DNA of 64,000 bases. Source: Streptomyces venezuelae. Its GTDB lineage: Bacteria > Actinomycetota > Actinomycetes > Streptomycetales > Streptomycetaceae. Position numbers and translations under genes: made by a program. Shown piece after piece: positions 15,368 to 25,132 of the stretch (the stretch's first letter is position 1; each line of letters begins with the position of its first letter). The stretch covers positions 3,451,001 to 3,515,000 of the forward strand of contig NZ_CP029190.1 of assembly GCF_008642295.1 (NCBI RefSeq), in the 5' to 3' direction. The notes beneath the pieces were generated by a model, which worked only from the letters and a program-made list of their open reading frames with translations, searched no databases and was not told the DNA's origin.

Positions 15368-16909
15368 CTAGTTCACCACGCGCCCCATCAGGTAGATCGC
15401 GGGGGCGGCGACGGCCAGCGGCAGCGCCACTCCGGCGGTCATGTGGACGAACTTGGAGGGGTAGTCGTACGCGGCCACCCGCAGCCCGATCAACGCGCAC
15501 ACCCCGGCGGCCAGGCCGACCAGGGCACCGCCGGCGCCGATCGTGGTCATCCCGCCGACCGCGATGCCGGCCCCCGCCGCCGCGGCCAGCGAGACGCCCA
15601 CGGAGGGGGCGGCCGGCAGCGGCAGCGCACGGGTGAACACGGCCACCGCGACGGCTGCCGCGCCGACCGTCACGGCGGCGGAATCGGCGGCCAGGTAGCC
15701 GGCGCAGACGATGGCGAGGGCGGCGGAGGCCACCGAGGCCATCAGGCCGTACATGCGCTCGTCGGGCTCGGCCCGGCTGCGCAGCTGGAGGACCAGGGTC
15801 AGCAGCACCCAGGCGCCGAGCGTGCCGATGATCGCGCCCGGGCGGTACGCCTCCTCGACGGCGAGCACGGCGAGGTCCGCCGCCACGGCCCCGGCGAAGG
15901 CGAGGGCGATGCCCTGGCGGGCCGGCCACATGCCGTTGAGCCGGAACCAGCCGGCCGCGGTGAGCGCCTGCAGGGCGATGAGCGGCACCAGCAGGGCCAG
16001 GTCCGCGATCGCGGCGGCACCGGCCAGGAGCGCGCCCAGCGCGACGGTGACCAGGGCGGCCTGCGGGCCGGGGTCGATGATCGGGGACCGGCCCTCGGCG
16101 CGGGCCTGGCGCGGGTCCCTGATGCGGGTGCTGCCGGCGAGGGTGGGGGTGGAGTACGCCTCGGCCACGGCGGCGCCGGCCGCGGGCTCGGGGGCGGACT
16201 CGGCGCCCGGGGCGGCGACCGGGGCGGCGGCGTGCTCGGCCACCGGCTCCGGGGTGTCGTACGCCGGATAGGGCGGCAGGTACGCGGTCTCCGCCGGGTC
16301 GGCGGGGGCAGCGGGCGCGGCGTGGCCGGGGGCGTGGCCGATGGGAGCGGCGTGGCCGGCCGGCTCGGCGCCGGGACCCGGGTACGGCGGCAGGTACGCC
16401 GTCTCCCCCGCGTCGGCCGGGCCGGGGTACGGCGGCAGATAGGCCGTCTCCGCGGCCCCGGGCACCGCCTGCTGCGGCAGCTGCGCGGGCGCGGGCGCCT
16501 CGTCCCGGAACCAGCCCTCGGGAGCCACCGGCGCGGGTTCCCAGCCGCCGGCCGGCCCGGGCTGCACCGGGGCATCGCCCGGGTACTGCTGCGCGTACGG
16601 GTGGTAGGCCTGCTCGGCCGCCAGGGGCTGCGGTTCCGCCCAGGAGGGCTGCGCCACCGGGTCCGGCCCGGCCGGGGCGGCGGCCGGCTCCTCCCGGAAC
16701 CAGCTGTCCGGGGCGGCGAGCGGCTGCGCCTGGCCGGGCACCGCCCCCAGCGAGGGCTGGTACGTGGTGTCCCAGGTGTCCGTCTGCCAGGTCTGGGTGG
16801 CGTACGGGTCCTGCGGCAGCGGGGGCTGCGGAGGCTGGTGCCCGGGTTGGTGCGGGTCCTGCGGATCCTGGGGGTGGTGCTGCCCGTACGGGTTCTCGGG
16901 AGTGCTCAT
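15368..16909 (-). CDS. Polytopic membrane protein with Pro/Tyr-rich cytoplasmic tail
   Basis: The 513-residue protein begins MSTPENPYGQHHPQDPQDPH and has about 255 residues of Pro/Gln/Ala-rich tail. The tail includes three copies of ETAYLPPYP. A short basic linker leads into eight or nine hydrophobic helices (about 290-510). The membrane part resembles no transporter that I can name. The threonine in the repeated ETAYLPPYP units looks like a kinase or FHA-binding motif, but this is speculation. It lies 10 bases downstream of the moaD-like gene. Confidence 0.75.
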   Translation of the reverse strand: MSTPENPYGQHHPQDPQDPHQPGHQPPQPPLPQDPYATQTWQTDTWDTTYQPSLGAVPGQAQPLAAPDSWFREEPAAAPAGPDPVAQPSWAEPQPLAAEQAYHPYAQQYPGDAPVQPGPAGGWEPAPVAPEGWFRDEAPAPAQLPQQAVPGAAETAYLPPYPGPADAGETAYLPPYPGPGAEPAGHAAPIGHAPGHAAPAAPADPAETAYLPPYPAYDTPEPVAEHAAAPVAAPGAESAPEPAAGAAVAEAYSTPTLAGSTRIRDPRQARAEGRSPIIDPGPQAALVTVALGALLAGAAAIADLALLVPLIALQALTAAGWFRLNGMWPARQGIALAFAGAVAADLAVLAVEEAYRPGAIIGTLGAWVLLTLVLQLRSRAEPDERMYGLMASVASAALAIVCAGYLAADSAAVTVGAAAVAVAVFTRALPLPAAPSVGVSLAAAAGAGIAVGGMTTIGAGGALVGLAAGVCALIGLRVAAYDYPSKFVHMTAGVALPLAVAAPAIYLMGRVVN

Positions 16910-16919
16910 GGGGTTCCGG

Positions 16920-17174
16920 TCACCCGCCCGCGAACGGCGGCAGGACCTCGACGGTGCCGCCCTCGGTCAGCAGGACCTCGTCATGGCTGCGCTTGCCCAC
17001 CTGGTGGCCGTCCACCAGGAAGGAGCAGCGCTGGAGCACCCGGCTCAGCTCCCCGGGGTGCGCGGACCGCACCGCGCCGAGCGCCTCTGCCAGTGTTTCC
17101 GCCGCGTACGGCTCCTCCGCCGTCCCGGCCGCGGCCTTCGCCGCCGCCCAGTAGCGGATGGTTCCCGCTGCCAC
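16920..17174 (-). CDS. MoaD/ThiS family sulfur-carrier protein
   Basis: From GTG 17174, just after an AAAGGAG ribosome binding site, the product is 84 residues. It has a beta-grasp ubiquitin-like pattern and the required C-terminal Gly-Gly (VLPPFAGG). MoaD is thiocarboxylated there and donates sulfur to molybdopterin synthase. No moa or thi genes are adjacent, so the partner enzyme is not identified; the call is to family level. The longer open frame upstream is artefactual. Confidence 0.85.
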   Translation of the reverse strand: MAAGTIRYWAAAKAAAGTAEEPYAAETLAEALGAVRSAHPGELSRVLQRCSFLVDGHQVGKRSHDEVLLTEGGTVEVLPPFAGG

Positions 17175-17415
17175 TGCAGCTCCTTTCGTCGGCTCCGTAC
17201 CGTCGGCCTCCATGATGACGCCTCGCGCGGCCACCGGCGGCGTGCCCCGGCGCGCCCCTCGTGCGCCGTCGGGTACCGAGTGGGGGTCCACCGAACCGGT
17301 GAAACCGGGCATAACCTGCCCGCGGCCCGGGGCGCAGGGTGGTAGGAACCACAGAAGTCGTATGTCAGGCGCCCTCGGCCCGGAATGGCCCGGCGGGCTA
17401 TCCTGGCGGGGAAGA

Positions 17416-17448
17416 GGATCCGGGCAACGTAGCCCCCCGGGTCCTTTT
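17416..17448 (+). terminator. Intrinsic terminator-like hairpin upstream of glnR
   Basis: GGATCCGGG (17416-17424) pairs with CCCGGGTCC (17436-17444) with one G-U pair and an 11-base loop, followed by TTTT. An alternative inner stem GGGC/GCCC exists at 17422-17425 and 17432-17435. No coding sequence precedes it on this strand, so it would end a small RNA or attenuate a longer glnR transcript. Confidence 0.5.
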
Positions 17449-17457
17449 GTGCTTTCT

Positions 17458-17490
17458 GCACGTTGAACACAGTGCGAACAGTTGCGAACA
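17458..17490 (-). promoter_or_regulatory. Candidate PHO-box-like repeats upstream of glnR
   Basis: Read on the minus strand, GTTCGCAACT, GTTCGCACTGT and GTTCAACGTGC follow each other without gaps at 10-11-base spacing. PhoP recognises 11-base direct repeats starting GTTCACC, and PhoP control of glnR is reported in S. coelicolor. Two plus-strand TGCGAACAGT copies (17473-17492) are the same signal read the other way. Confidence 0.45.
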
Positions 17491-17633
17491 GTGGAATCCA
17501 TGCGGGCCTCAGGGCGCGGGGACCGCAACCCGTACAGAGCACGTCCTCGACGGGACCGAGGAGGAACCGACGTGATGGGCCAGCCATTCCTGCACGATGA
17601 ACGCACGACCACCACCGCCGGGAGGTCGTCGCG

Positions 17634-18464
17634 ATGAGCTCCCTGCTGCTGCTGACCAACGCCCTGCAGCCCTCCACCGAGGTGCTGCCCGCCCTCGGAC
17701 TGCTGCTCCACAACGTACGCGTCGCGCCCGCGGAGGGCCCGGCCCTGGTGGACACCCCAGGCGCCGACGTGATCCTCGTCGACGGCCGGCGCGACCTTCC
17801 GCAGGTGCGCTCCCTCTGCCAGCTGCTGCGCTCCACCGGGCCGGGCTGCCCGCTGATCCTCGTGGTGACGGAAGGCGGCCTGGCGGCCGTCACCGCCGAC
17901 TGGGGCATCGACGACGTGCTGCTGGACACCGCGGGGCCGGCGGAGGTGGAGGCCCGGCTGCGGCTGGCGACCGGACGGCAGCAGCTCGGCTCGGACGACT
18001 CCCCGATGGAGATCCGCAACGGCGACCTGTCGGTCGACGAGGCGACGTACTCGGCGAAGCTCAAGGGCCGGGTGCTGGACCTGACCTTCAAGGAGTTCGA
18101 GCTGCTGAAGTACCTGGCGCAGCACCCGGGCCGGGTCTTCACCCGGGCCCAGCTGCTGCAGGAGGTCTGGGGCTACGACTACTTCGGCGGCACCCGCACG
18201 GTGGACGTCCACGTACGGCGGCTGCGCGCGAAACTCGGTCCCGAGCACGAGTCGCTGATCGGCACCGTCCGGAACGTCGGCTACCGCTTCGTTACGCCGG
18301 AAAAGGTCGAGCGGGCCGCCGAGGAGGCCGCCCGCAAGACGGCCTCGGCCTCGGCCGCGACCTCGGCCCCGGCGGAGGGACCGGCCGGCGTCCCCCGGAT
18401 GGCGGACGGCGAACTGGACGGGGCGGTGGATGCCCGGTCCGCAGGACGCCCTGCCCAGAGGTAG
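17634..18464 (+). CDS. glnR: GlnR, OmpR-type master regulator of nitrogen metabolism
   Basis: The 276-residue protein has an atypical receiver domain (1-115) and an OmpR winged helix (about 125-225, with [20 protein letters not shown] and [14 protein letters not shown]). Asp50 in VILVDGRRD is kept, while the other acidic-pocket residues are missing. This is as in GlnR, where Asp50 stabilises a phosphorylation-independent dimer. No sensor kinase is adjacent. GlnR controls glnA, glnII, amtB and nitrate genes. The Ala/Ser-rich C-terminal tail is variable in the genus. The start follows a GGGAGG ribosome binding site. Confidence 0.92.
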   Translation: MSSLLLLTNALQPSTEVLPALGLLLHNVRVAPAEGPALVDTPGADVILVDGRRDLPQVRSLCQLLRSTGPGCPLILVVTEGGLAAVTADWGIDDVLLDTAGPAEVEARLRLATGRQQLGSDDSPMEIRNGDLSVDEATYSAKLKGRVLDLTFKEFELLKYLAQHPGRVFTRAQLLQEVWGYDYFGGTRTVDVHVRRLRAKLGPEHESLIGTVRNVGYRFVTPEKVERAAEEAARKTASASAATSAPAEGPAGVPRMADGELDGAVDARSAGRPAQR

Positions 18465-18488
18465 GTCACCCCGCGTAGACTGCCGCGC

Positions 18489-19511
18489 GTGGCCAAGGTG
18501 ACGCGGGATGACGTAGCACGACTGGCGGGTACCTCTACCGCGGTCGTTTCGTATGTCATCAACAACGGACCCAGGCCGGTCGCCCCGGCCACGCGCGAGC
18601 GTGTCCTCGCAGCCATCAAGGAGCTGGGGTACCGGCCCGACCGGGTCGCCCAGGCGATGGCCTCGCGGCGCACCGACCTCATAGGCATGATCGTCCCCGA
18701 TGCGCGGCAGCCGTTCTTCGCGGAGATGGCGCACGCGGTCGAGCAGGCCGCCGCCGAGCGCGGAAAGATGGTGCTGGTCGGCAACTCCGACTACCGGACC
18801 GAGCGCGAGGTCCACTACCTGCGGGCCTTCCTCGGGATGCGGGTCTCCGGCCTGATCCTGGTCAGCCAGGGCATGAGCGAGCAGGCCGCGTCGGAGATCG
18901 AGGCGTGGGACGCGCGGGTGGTGCTGCTGCACGAGCGCCCGGAGGCGATCGACGACGTCGCGGTGGTGACGGACGACATCGGGGGCGCACAGTTGGCCAC
19001 CCGGCACCTGCTGGAGCACGGGCACGCATACGTCGCCTGCATCGGCGGCATCGAGAACACCCCGTCGGTGGGCGACCCGGTCGCCGACCACGTCGAGGGC
19101 TGGCGGCGGGCCATGGTGGAGTCCGGGCGGTCGGTCGAGGGCCGGCTGATCGAGGCCCCGTACAACCGGTACGACGCGTACCGCGTCGCCCTGGAGGTGC
19201 TGGCGCGGCCCGACCGGCCGACGGCGATCTTCTGTGCGACGGACGACCAGGCGATCGGGGTGCTGCGGGCGGCGCGGGAGCTGCGCATCGACGTGCCGAC
19301 GGAGCTGGCGGTGGCGGGCTTCGACGACGTGAAGGAAGCGGCGCTGACCGATCCGCCGCTGACGACCATCGCCTCGGACCGGCCGGCGATGGCGCGGGCG
19401 GCGGTGGACCTGGTGCTGGACGATGCGCTGCGGGTGGCGGGGTCGCGGCGGGAACGCCTGAAGCAGTTCCCGTCGGCCCTGGTCATCCGCCGCAGCTGCG
19501 GCTGCGCCTAA
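18489..19511 (+). CDS. LacI-family transcriptional regulator
   Basis: The 340-residue protein has an N-terminal LacI helix-turn-helix ([24 protein letters not shown], residues 4-27) and a periplasmic-binding-protein-like effector domain (about 62-335) with [13 protein letters not shown] and [20 protein letters not shown]. It ends in an unusual SCGCA. Translation starts at GTG 18489, 24 bases after glnR, so co-transcription is possible. No sugar transport or catabolic genes adjoin it, so the ligand is unknown. Confidence 0.88.
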   Translation: MAKVTRDDVARLAGTSTAVVSYVINNGPRPVAPATRERVLAAIKELGYRPDRVAQAMASRRTDLIGMIVPDARQPFFAEMAHAVEQAAAERGKMVLVGNSDYRTEREVHYLRAFLGMRVSGLILVSQGMSEQAASEIEAWDARVVLLHERPEAIDDVAVVTDDIGGAQLATRHLLEHGHAYVACIGGIENTPSVGDPVADHVEGWRRAMVESGRSVEGRLIEAPYNRYDAYRVALEVLARPDRPTAIFCATDDQAIGVLRAARELRIDVPTELAVAGFDDVKEAALTDPPLTTIASDRPAMARAAVDLVLDDALRVAGSRRERLKQFPSALVIRRSCGCA

Positions 19512-19542
19512 CGGCCCCCGGGGGGCCGCGCCAACCCGGGCC

Positions 19543-19621
19543 GGTCCGCTGCGCGGTGCCTTCCCCCACCCCGCCCCTTCTCCCCCAGCTACCGCTGGGA
19601 GGTGCCCCCAGAAACCGGGGC
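19543..19621 (+). repeat. Dispersed 79-base intergenic repeat, copy A
   Basis: This element begins GGTCCGCTGCGCGG and ends AGAAACCGGGGC. A second copy, inverted and differing at about five or six positions, lies at 31681-31758. Its centre holds the small palindrome CCCAGC-TACC-GCTGGG. It sits between the LacI regulator and the WYL regulator, at convergent gene ends. Confidence 0.8.
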
Positions 19622-19692
19622 CCCGCCCCACGCCCTGCCCGGTGCCCCGGCCCGAGGGGCGGAGCCCCTGGCGCCCTCAGGCGCGGGGTCGG

Positions 19693-20667
19693 CTAGGGCG
19701 GTGGTGGGCCGTAGAGGGTGGTGAGGGCTGCGGCCAAGGTGGCCAGGTGGGTGCGGGCGGACGGGGGTTCCAGGATCTCGAACCTCGCCCCCAGACCCGC
19801 CAGCTGTGCGGCCACCACCTCCGGTGACGGGCCGTCCACCTCCACCTCGATGGACAGCCGCCCCTCCCCCGGAGCGATCCGCACCCGGCTCCCGAACAGC
19901 CTCCGCAGCAGCCCCTCCACGCCCGGCTCCGCCCGCCCCCGCACCGTCGCAGCCCCCAGCCGCTCCTCCATCCGCCCCGCCAGCTCCCGCCAGGCGACCG
20001 CGAGGTCGAAGCCCTCCGGCCGGTCCACCGGCTCGCCGGTCGGCTCGGCCGAGGCGATCCGGTCGAGCCGGAACATCCGCAGCCCCCGGTCCGTCCCCGC
20101 CACCAGATAGCGCGCCCCCGCCTTCGAGACCAGGCCCAGCGGATCCACCGTCCGCACCCCGACCGGCTCACCCGGCCGCGCATGGCCCAGGCGGAGCCGC
20201 ACCCCGTCCACCACCGCACGCTCCACCACCGAAGCCGAAGCCGAAGCCGGAGCCGGAGCCAGGGCCGCCCGGCCGCCCGACCAGTCCGTGGCGTCGCCGA
20301 GCTCCGCCCGCGATGCCGCCTCCGCGCCCGCCCGCAGCGGCGCCGGCAGGGCCCGGACCAGTTTGCGGAGCGCCGTCCGCAGTTCGGGCGAAGCCGCCCA
20401 CGGGCCGGTGACCAGGAACAGCGCCCGGATCTCCGCCTCCGTCAGCCCGGTCAGATCGGTCCTGGCACCGCCGACCAGCTCCCAGCCGCCGCCCCGCCCG
20501 CGGGTCGCGTACACCGGAATGCCCGCCGCCCCCAGCGCCTCCAGGTCCCGGCGCGCAGTCCGCTCGGACACCTCCAGCTCGGCCGCCACCTCGGCCACCG
20601 TCACCCGTCCGCGCGTCTGCAGGAACAGCAGGGCCGCCACCAGTCGATCAGCACGCATGCCGGTCAT
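19693..20667 (-). CDS. WYL-domain transcriptional regulator (DeoR-type HTH)
   Basis: The 324-residue protein has an HTH_11 winged helix (about 5-60, RVTVAEVAAELEVSERTARRDLEAL), a central WYL domain (about 140-215) and a C-terminal extension. WYL domains sense nucleic acid or small ligands. The gene diverges from the NmrA-type gene, with 91 bases between the starts, and may regulate it. A second methionine at residue 4 (MRADRL) is an alternative start. Confidence 0.86.
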   Translation of the reverse strand: MTGMRADRLVAALLFLQTRGRVTVAEVAAELEVSERTARRDLEALGAAGIPVYATRGRGGGWELVGGARTDLTGLTEAEIRALFLVTGPWAASPELRTALRKLVRALPAPLRAGAEAASRAELGDATDWSGGRAALAPAPASASASVVERAVVDGVRLRLGHARPGEPVGVRTVDPLGLVSKAGARYLVAGTDRGLRMFRLDRIASAEPTGEPVDRPEGFDLAVAWRELAGRMEERLGAATVRGRAEPGVEGLLRRLFGSRVRIAPGEGRLSIEVEVDGPSPEVVAAQLAGLGARFEILEPPSARTHLATLAAALTTLYGPPPP

Positions 20668-20758
20668 CCTCGCCGGAAAACAGGCCAGAAGATGGCCACT
20701 TCAGCCCGGAGAGTGGGGGCGTCGCCAAGGAACGAGCCAGCAGGCAAAGGAAACCGAC

Positions 20759-21586
20759 ATGATCGTGATCACCGGGGCCACCGGAAACGTGGGCCGCCCG
20801 CTCGTCACCACCCTGACCGCCGCCGGCGAACGGGTCACCGCCGTCTCCCGCACCGCCACCGGCTCCCCGCACCACCGGGTCGCCGACCTCGCCGACCCCG
20901 GCACCCTGCGCCCCGTACTCGACGGCGCCGACGCGCTGTACGTGATCGTCGCCGGCTGCGGCCAGGACCTGGACCCGCAGGGGATCCTGGACACCGCCAA
21001 GGCCGGTGGCGTACGGCACGTGGTGCTCCAGTCCTCGCAGCTCACCGGCACCCGGCCGGACTCCTCCTCGCACGCCCCCCTCCGCGCCTTCGAAGAGGCG
21101 GTGCGCGGGTCCGGGCTGGACTGGACGGTGCTGCACCCGGCCGGCTTCGCCTCCAATGCCGGCCTGTGGGCGGAGCAGGTCCGCGCCCGGCGCACGGTCG
21201 CCGCGCCCTTCGGCGACGTCGGACTGCCGGTCGTCGACCCGGCCGACATCGCGGCGGTGGCGGCGACCGTACTGCGCGACCGCCGCCGCCATGCCGGTCG
21301 TACGTACGTCCTCACCGGACCGGAGGCCATCACGCCGAGGGAGCAGGCCCGGGCCCTCGGGGAGGCCGTGGGCGAGCCGGTGCGGTTCGAGGAGCTGAGC
21401 CGAGAGGCGGCCCGGGCGCAGCTGCTGCACGTGATGCCGGCGGTGGTGGCCGAGGGCACGCTGTCGGTACTGGGCGAGCCGTCCGCGCAGGAGCGGGAGG
21501 TGAGCCCCGATGTGGAGCGGCTGCTCGGCCGCCCGGCAGGGTCGTTCGCGGGGTGGGCGGCCCGGAACGCGGCTATCTTCCGCTGA
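20759..21586 (+). CDS. NmrA-like NAD(P)-binding oxidoreductase/sensor
   Basis: From ATG 20759 the product is 275 residues. It opens with a Rossmann glycine motif GATGNVG (about 6-12) and later has WTVLHPAGFASNAGLW and VVDPADIAAVAA. This is the atypical short-chain dehydrogenase pattern of NmrA/SDR-a5 proteins. The YxxxK catalytic pair is absent, so it may sense the NADP redox state or use a different chemistry. The gene is divergent from the WYL regulator. The longer open frame upstream overlaps that regulator and was discarded. Confidence 0.85.
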   Translation: MIVITGATGNVGRPLVTTLTAAGERVTAVSRTATGSPHHRVADLADPGTLRPVLDGADALYVIVAGCGQDLDPQGILDTAKAGGVRHVVLQSSQLTGTRPDSSSHAPLRAFEEAVRGSGLDWTVLHPAGFASNAGLWAEQVRARRTVAAPFGDVGLPVVDPADIAAVAATVLRDRRRHAGRTYVLTGPEAITPREQARALGEAVGEPVRFEELSREAARAQLLHVMPAVVAEGTLSVLGEPSAQEREVSPDVERLLGRPAGSFAGWAARNAAIFR

Positions 21587-21696
21587 CGGGCCTTCACCGG
21601 CCGAAGCGGCTCGCTTATATGGGGCATACGCGGTTCTGTCGGGCTTCTCAGTCTGCGCTCAGAGAGTTCTCATCATCGGCCACCAGAGTCGTGGTC

Positions 21697-22809
21697 ATGA
21701 CCGAGAGCCACCGCCGCGAAGGCGAGTACCACGAGGAGAACCGCCCGTCCCAGCCCGGCGGCTGGTACCCGCCGCCGCCCACCACCCCGCCGGCCGCCCC
21801 CGGCTGGCACGAGGCGCACCAGCCGGTCATCGCGGGCGAGCCCGCACCCGCCGGCCCCGCCGAGCCCGCCCCGCACACCTCGCACGCCCGCGCCAAGAAG
21901 CCGGTCGCCCTGCTGGCGGCCGTGGCCATCGTCGCCGCGCTGGTCGGCGGCGGCACCGCCGCGGCCGTGCAGCAGTTGACGAACGGCGGCTCCGGCTCCG
22001 GCGGCGGTTTCGCCGGGAGCCCCATCTCCCAGTCCTCGAACGGCACCGTCTCGGGCGTCGCCGAGCAGGTCAGCCCCTCCGTCGTACGGATCGACACCCG
22101 CACCGGGAACGGCCAGGGCACCGGCTCCGGCATCGTCCTCACCTCCGACGGTGAGATCGCCACCAACAACCATGTGATCAACGGGGCCTCCGAGATCCAG
22201 GTGACGATGAGCGACGGCAAGAAGTACCGGGCCAAGACCGTCGGCACCGACCCGGACAAGGACCTGGCGCTGATCAAGCTGGAGGGTGCGAGCGGGCTCA
22301 AGCCGGCCAAGCTGGGCGACTCCGACCGCCTCAAGGTCGGCGAGGAGGTCGTCGCCATCGGCTCCCCCGACCAGCTGACCGGCACCGTCACCCGCGGCAT
22401 CGTCTCGGCCCTGGACCGCCAGGTGAACGTGCCCAAGTCGGAGACCCCGCAGCAGCAGCCGCGGGGCGGCTGGCCCTTCTCCTTCGAGGGGCAACAGTTC
22501 AACGGCGACACGGGCAGCAACACCACCTCGTACAAGGCGATCCAGACCGACGCCTCGCTCAACCCGGGCAACTCCGGGGGCGCGCTGGTCAACATGAACG
22601 GCGAGATCGTGGGGATGCCCTCGGCGATCTACTCGCCGGCCGGCGACGGCTCCAAGGCCGGCAGCGTCGGCCTCGGCTTCGCCATCCCGGTCAATACGAT
22701 CAAGGCCGACCTGGACTCGCTGCGAGCGGGCGGGCCCGGCGGAACGGGCACCGGCTCGTCGGACCGCGGCCCGGGCTCCGGCTCGACGGGCTGGGACACC
22801 GCCTTCTAG
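21697..22809 (+). CDS. HtrA/DegP-like membrane-anchored serine protease without PDZ
   Basis: The 370-residue protein has a cytoplasmic Pro-rich tail (1-65), one membrane helix (about 69-90) and a trypsin-like protease domain (about 120-345). Catalytic residues are visible: His in ATNNHVI, Asp in KDLALIK and Ser in NPGNSGG. Most HtrA proteins end in a PDZ domain; here the chain ends in a Gly/Ser-rich tail instead. It acts outside the membrane on misfolded or specific proteins. The two-component system downstream is a plausible regulatory link. A GTG two codons upstream (21691) is an alternative start. Confidence 0.88.
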   Translation: MTESHRREGEYHEENRPSQPGGWYPPPPTTPPAAPGWHEAHQPVIAGEPAPAGPAEPAPHTSHARAKKPVALLAAVAIVAALVGGGTAAAVQQLTNGGSGSGGGFAGSPISQSSNGTVSGVAEQVSPSVVRIDTRTGNGQGTGSGIVLTSDGEIATNNHVINGASEIQVTMSDGKKYRAKTVGTDPDKDLALIKLEGASGLKPAKLGDSDRLKVGEEVVAIGSPDQLTGTVTRGIVSALDRQVNVPKSETPQQQPRGGWPFSFEGQQFNGDTGSNTTSYKAIQTDASLNPGNSGGALVNMNGEIVGMPSAIYSPAGDGSKAGSVGLGFAIPVNTIKADLDSLRAGGPGGTGTGSSDRGPGSGSTGWDTAF

Positions 22810-22934
22810 GGGGTGATCCCCCGGACACCGCCTTCCCGGGGGTGTCCGGGCGGCGTGCGACGCTGGAACGGGCGGCAGCCGCCGCCCCGCCCGTCCGCCC
22901 GTCCGCCCGACCACGCCATGTACAGGGGGCCACC

Positions 22935-23675
22935 GTGAATCCCGCCGAAGGCGACCCGCAGCGGGTCCTCATCGTCGACGACGAACCCGCCGTCCGGGAG
23001 GCCCTGCGCCGCAGCCTCGCCTTCGAGGGGTACGGCACCGAAACCGCCGTCGACGGCCTCGACGCCCTCGACAAGACAGCCGCGTACGAACCGGACCTGA
23101 TCGTGCTCGACATCCAGATGCCCCGTATGGACGGCCTGACCGCCGCCCGCCGGCTGCGCGCCGCCGGTTCGGTCACCCCGATCCTGATGCTGACCGCCCG
23201 CGACACCGTCGGCGACCGCGTCAGCGGCCTCGACGCCGGCGCCGACGACTACCTGGTCAAGCCCTTCGAGCTGGACGAGCTCTTCGCCCGGGTCCGCGCC
23301 CTGCTGCGGCGCAGCGCCTACGCGGCCCGTACCGCAGCCGCCGCCGCGCCCGCCGAGGACAGCATGGCCTTCGGCGACCTCCGGATGGACCTCGCCACCC
23401 GCGAGGTCACCCGGAACGGCCGCCCGGTGGAGCTGACCCGCACCGAGTTCACCCTGCTGGAGATGTTCCTCGCGCACCCCCGCCAGGTCCTGACCCGCGA
23501 GCAGATCCTCAAGACCGTCTGGGGCTTCGACTTCGAGCCCAGCTCCAACTCCCTCGACGTGTACGTGATGTACCTGCGCCGGAAGACCGAGGCGGGCGGT
23601 GAGCCGCGGCTGGTCCACACGGTGCGCGGGGTGGGTTACGTCCTGCGGGCCGGCGAGAGCGGGACCCCCGAGTGA
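22935..23675 (+). CDS. OmpR-family response regulator
   Basis: From GTG 22935, seven bases after an AGGGGG ribosome binding site, the protein is 246 residues. The receiver (about 10-125) has the VDDE acidic pocket, Asp59 in VLDIQMP and Lys in LVKPFE. The OmpR winged helix (about 150-240) contains [20 protein letters not shown] and a VRGVGYVLR wing. It overlaps the histidine kinase gene by four bases (GTGA), a typical coupled pair, resembling MprAB-type stress systems. The protease gene upstream is a likely target. Confidence 0.92.
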   Translation: MNPAEGDPQRVLIVDDEPAVREALRRSLAFEGYGTETAVDGLDALDKTAAYEPDLIVLDIQMPRMDGLTAARRLRAAGSVTPILMLTARDTVGDRVSGLDAGADDYLVKPFELDELFARVRALLRRSAYAARTAAAAAPAEDSMAFGDLRMDLATREVTRNGRPVELTRTEFTLLEMFLAHPRQVLTREQILKTVWGFDFEPSSNSLDVYVMYLRRKTEAGGEPRLVHTVRGVGYVLRAGESGTPE

Positions 23676-25132
23676 GCGCGGGCCCGGTGGCCAGGTTCCG
23701 GGCGCTGCCGTTGCGCGGCCGGCTGGCGCTGCTGGTGGCGGTGGCCGTGGCGGTGGCCGTGGCGGCCGTCGCCACGGTCGCCTGGTTCATGGTCCGCACC
23801 CAGCTCCGCGACCAGCTCGACGCCTCGCTGCGCTCCACCGACGCCCGGGACCAGGCCAAGGTGCTGCGGGTGGGCTGCCTGTCCAGCCCGCCGGTCGGGG
23901 GCGGCCAGTTCGTCAGCAACCTCAATGCGATCGTGCAGGTCAACCTGGCCGACGGCGGCCACTGCTGGCTGGACGGCCGGGACACCCTCCCGGTGACCCG
24001 GATCGAGCGGGAGATCGCGAGCGGGGAGCGCGGGGCGACGATGTACGACTCCACGACCCTCGACGGGGACCGGGTACGGGTCTACAGCCAGCCGGCGCTC
24101 GTCGACACCCAGCGGGTCGCGCTGGCCGTGGCCAAGCCGCTGGCCGACATCGACAAGCCGCTCTCCACCCTGGCCTGGGTGCTCCTGCTGGTCAGCGGTA
24201 TCGGCGCAGTCGGGGCCGGGGCCGCCGGGCTGGTCGTCGCGCGGACCGGCCTGCGGCCCGTGGACGAGCTGACCGGGGCCGTCGAGCACATCGCCCGGAC
24301 CGAGGACCTGACCGTACGGATTCCGGAAGAGGGCGATGACGAGATCGCCCGGCTCTCCCGTTCCTTCAACTCGATGACCGCGGCCCTGGCCTCCTCCCGG
24401 GACCGGCAGGCGCAGCTCATCGCCGATGCCGGGCACGAGCTCCGTACCCCGCTGACCTCGCTGCGGACGAACATCGAGCTGCTCGCCCGGAGTGAGGACA
24501 CCGGCCGGGCCATCCCGCCCCAGGACCGGCGGGAGCTGCTGGCCTCGGTGAAGGCGCAGATGACCGAACTGGCCTCGCTGATCGGGGACCTCCAGGAGCT
24601 GTCCCGGCCGGACGCGGCCGTGCCCGGGCCGCTCCAGGTGGTGGCGCTGCACGAGATCGCCGAGACCGCGCTGTCCCGGGCCCGGCTGCGCGGGCCGGAG
24701 CTGGTCTTCGGCTCCGACATCCGGCCCTGGTACGTACGGGGCGAGGCCGCCGCGCTGGAGCGGGCGGTGATGAACGTGCTCGACAACGCGGTGAAGTTCA
24801 GCCCGCCGGGCGGTTCGGTCGAGGTGGCGCTGCGGGCCGGCGAGCTGACCGTACGCGATCACGGTCCGGGTATTCCGGCCGAGGAACTTCCGCATGTGTT
24901 CGAGCGGTTCTGGCGCTCGCCCACCGCCCGGGCGCTGCCCGGCAGCGGACTCGGTCTGTCGATCGTGGACCGTACGGTCCGCCGGGCGGGCGGTACGGCC
25001 GAGCTGCGGGCGGCGGCCGACGGCGGTCCGGGCACGGAGGCGGTGCTCCGCATTCCGGGTGCGCCCACCCCGCCGCCCGGGACCCCCTCAGACGGTCTTG
25101 CGGGCGGGCAGTGGGTTGTGGGCGAGCAGTGA
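23672..25132 (+). CDS. Sensor histidine kinase
   Basis: The 486-residue kinase has two membrane helices (about 17-38 and 165-190) around an extracytoplasmic sensor domain with two cysteines. A HAMP domain (about 190-240), a HisKA domain with [13 protein letters not shown] (phospho-acceptor near His255) and a HATPase domain (about 350-470, with [10 protein letters not shown] and GSGLGLSIV) follow. The GTG start overlaps the response-regulator stop by four bases. Its last 45 bases overlap the oppositely oriented phospholipase gene. Confidence 0.92.
   Translation: MSAGPVARFRALPLRGRLALLVAVAVAVAVAAVATVAWFMVRTQLRDQLDASLRSTDARDQAKVLRVGCLSSPPVGGGQFVSNLNAIVQVNLADGGHCWLDGRDTLPVTRIEREIASGERGATMYDSTTLDGDRVRVYSQPALVDTQRVALAVAKPLADIDKPLSTLAWVLLLVSGIGAVGAGAAGLVVARTGLRPVDELTGAVEHIARTEDLTVRIPEEGDDEIARLSRSFNSMTAALASSRDRQAQLIADAGHELRTPLTSLRTNIELLARSEDTGRAIPPQDRRELLASVKAQMTELASLIGDLQELSRPDAAVPGPLQVVALHEIAETALSRARLRGPELVFGSDIRPWYVRGEAAALERAVMNVLDNAVKFSPPGGSVEVALRAGELTVRDHGPGIPAEELPHVFERFWRSPTARALPGSGLGLSIVDRTVRRAGGTAELRAAADGGPGTEAVLRIPGAPTPPPGTPSDGLAGGQWVVGEQ

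Larger units (their letters stand above)
17175..17633. other. Divergent intergenic region between moaD-like gene and glnR
   Basis: This stretch of 459 bases holds no convincing gene. It contains a terminator-like hairpin on the plus strand (17416-17444 with a TTTT tail), helically phased GTTC repeats on the minus strand (17458-17489) and the glnR leader. A short transcript ending at the hairpin is possible: either a small RNA or an attenuated glnR leader. Confidence 0.55.
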
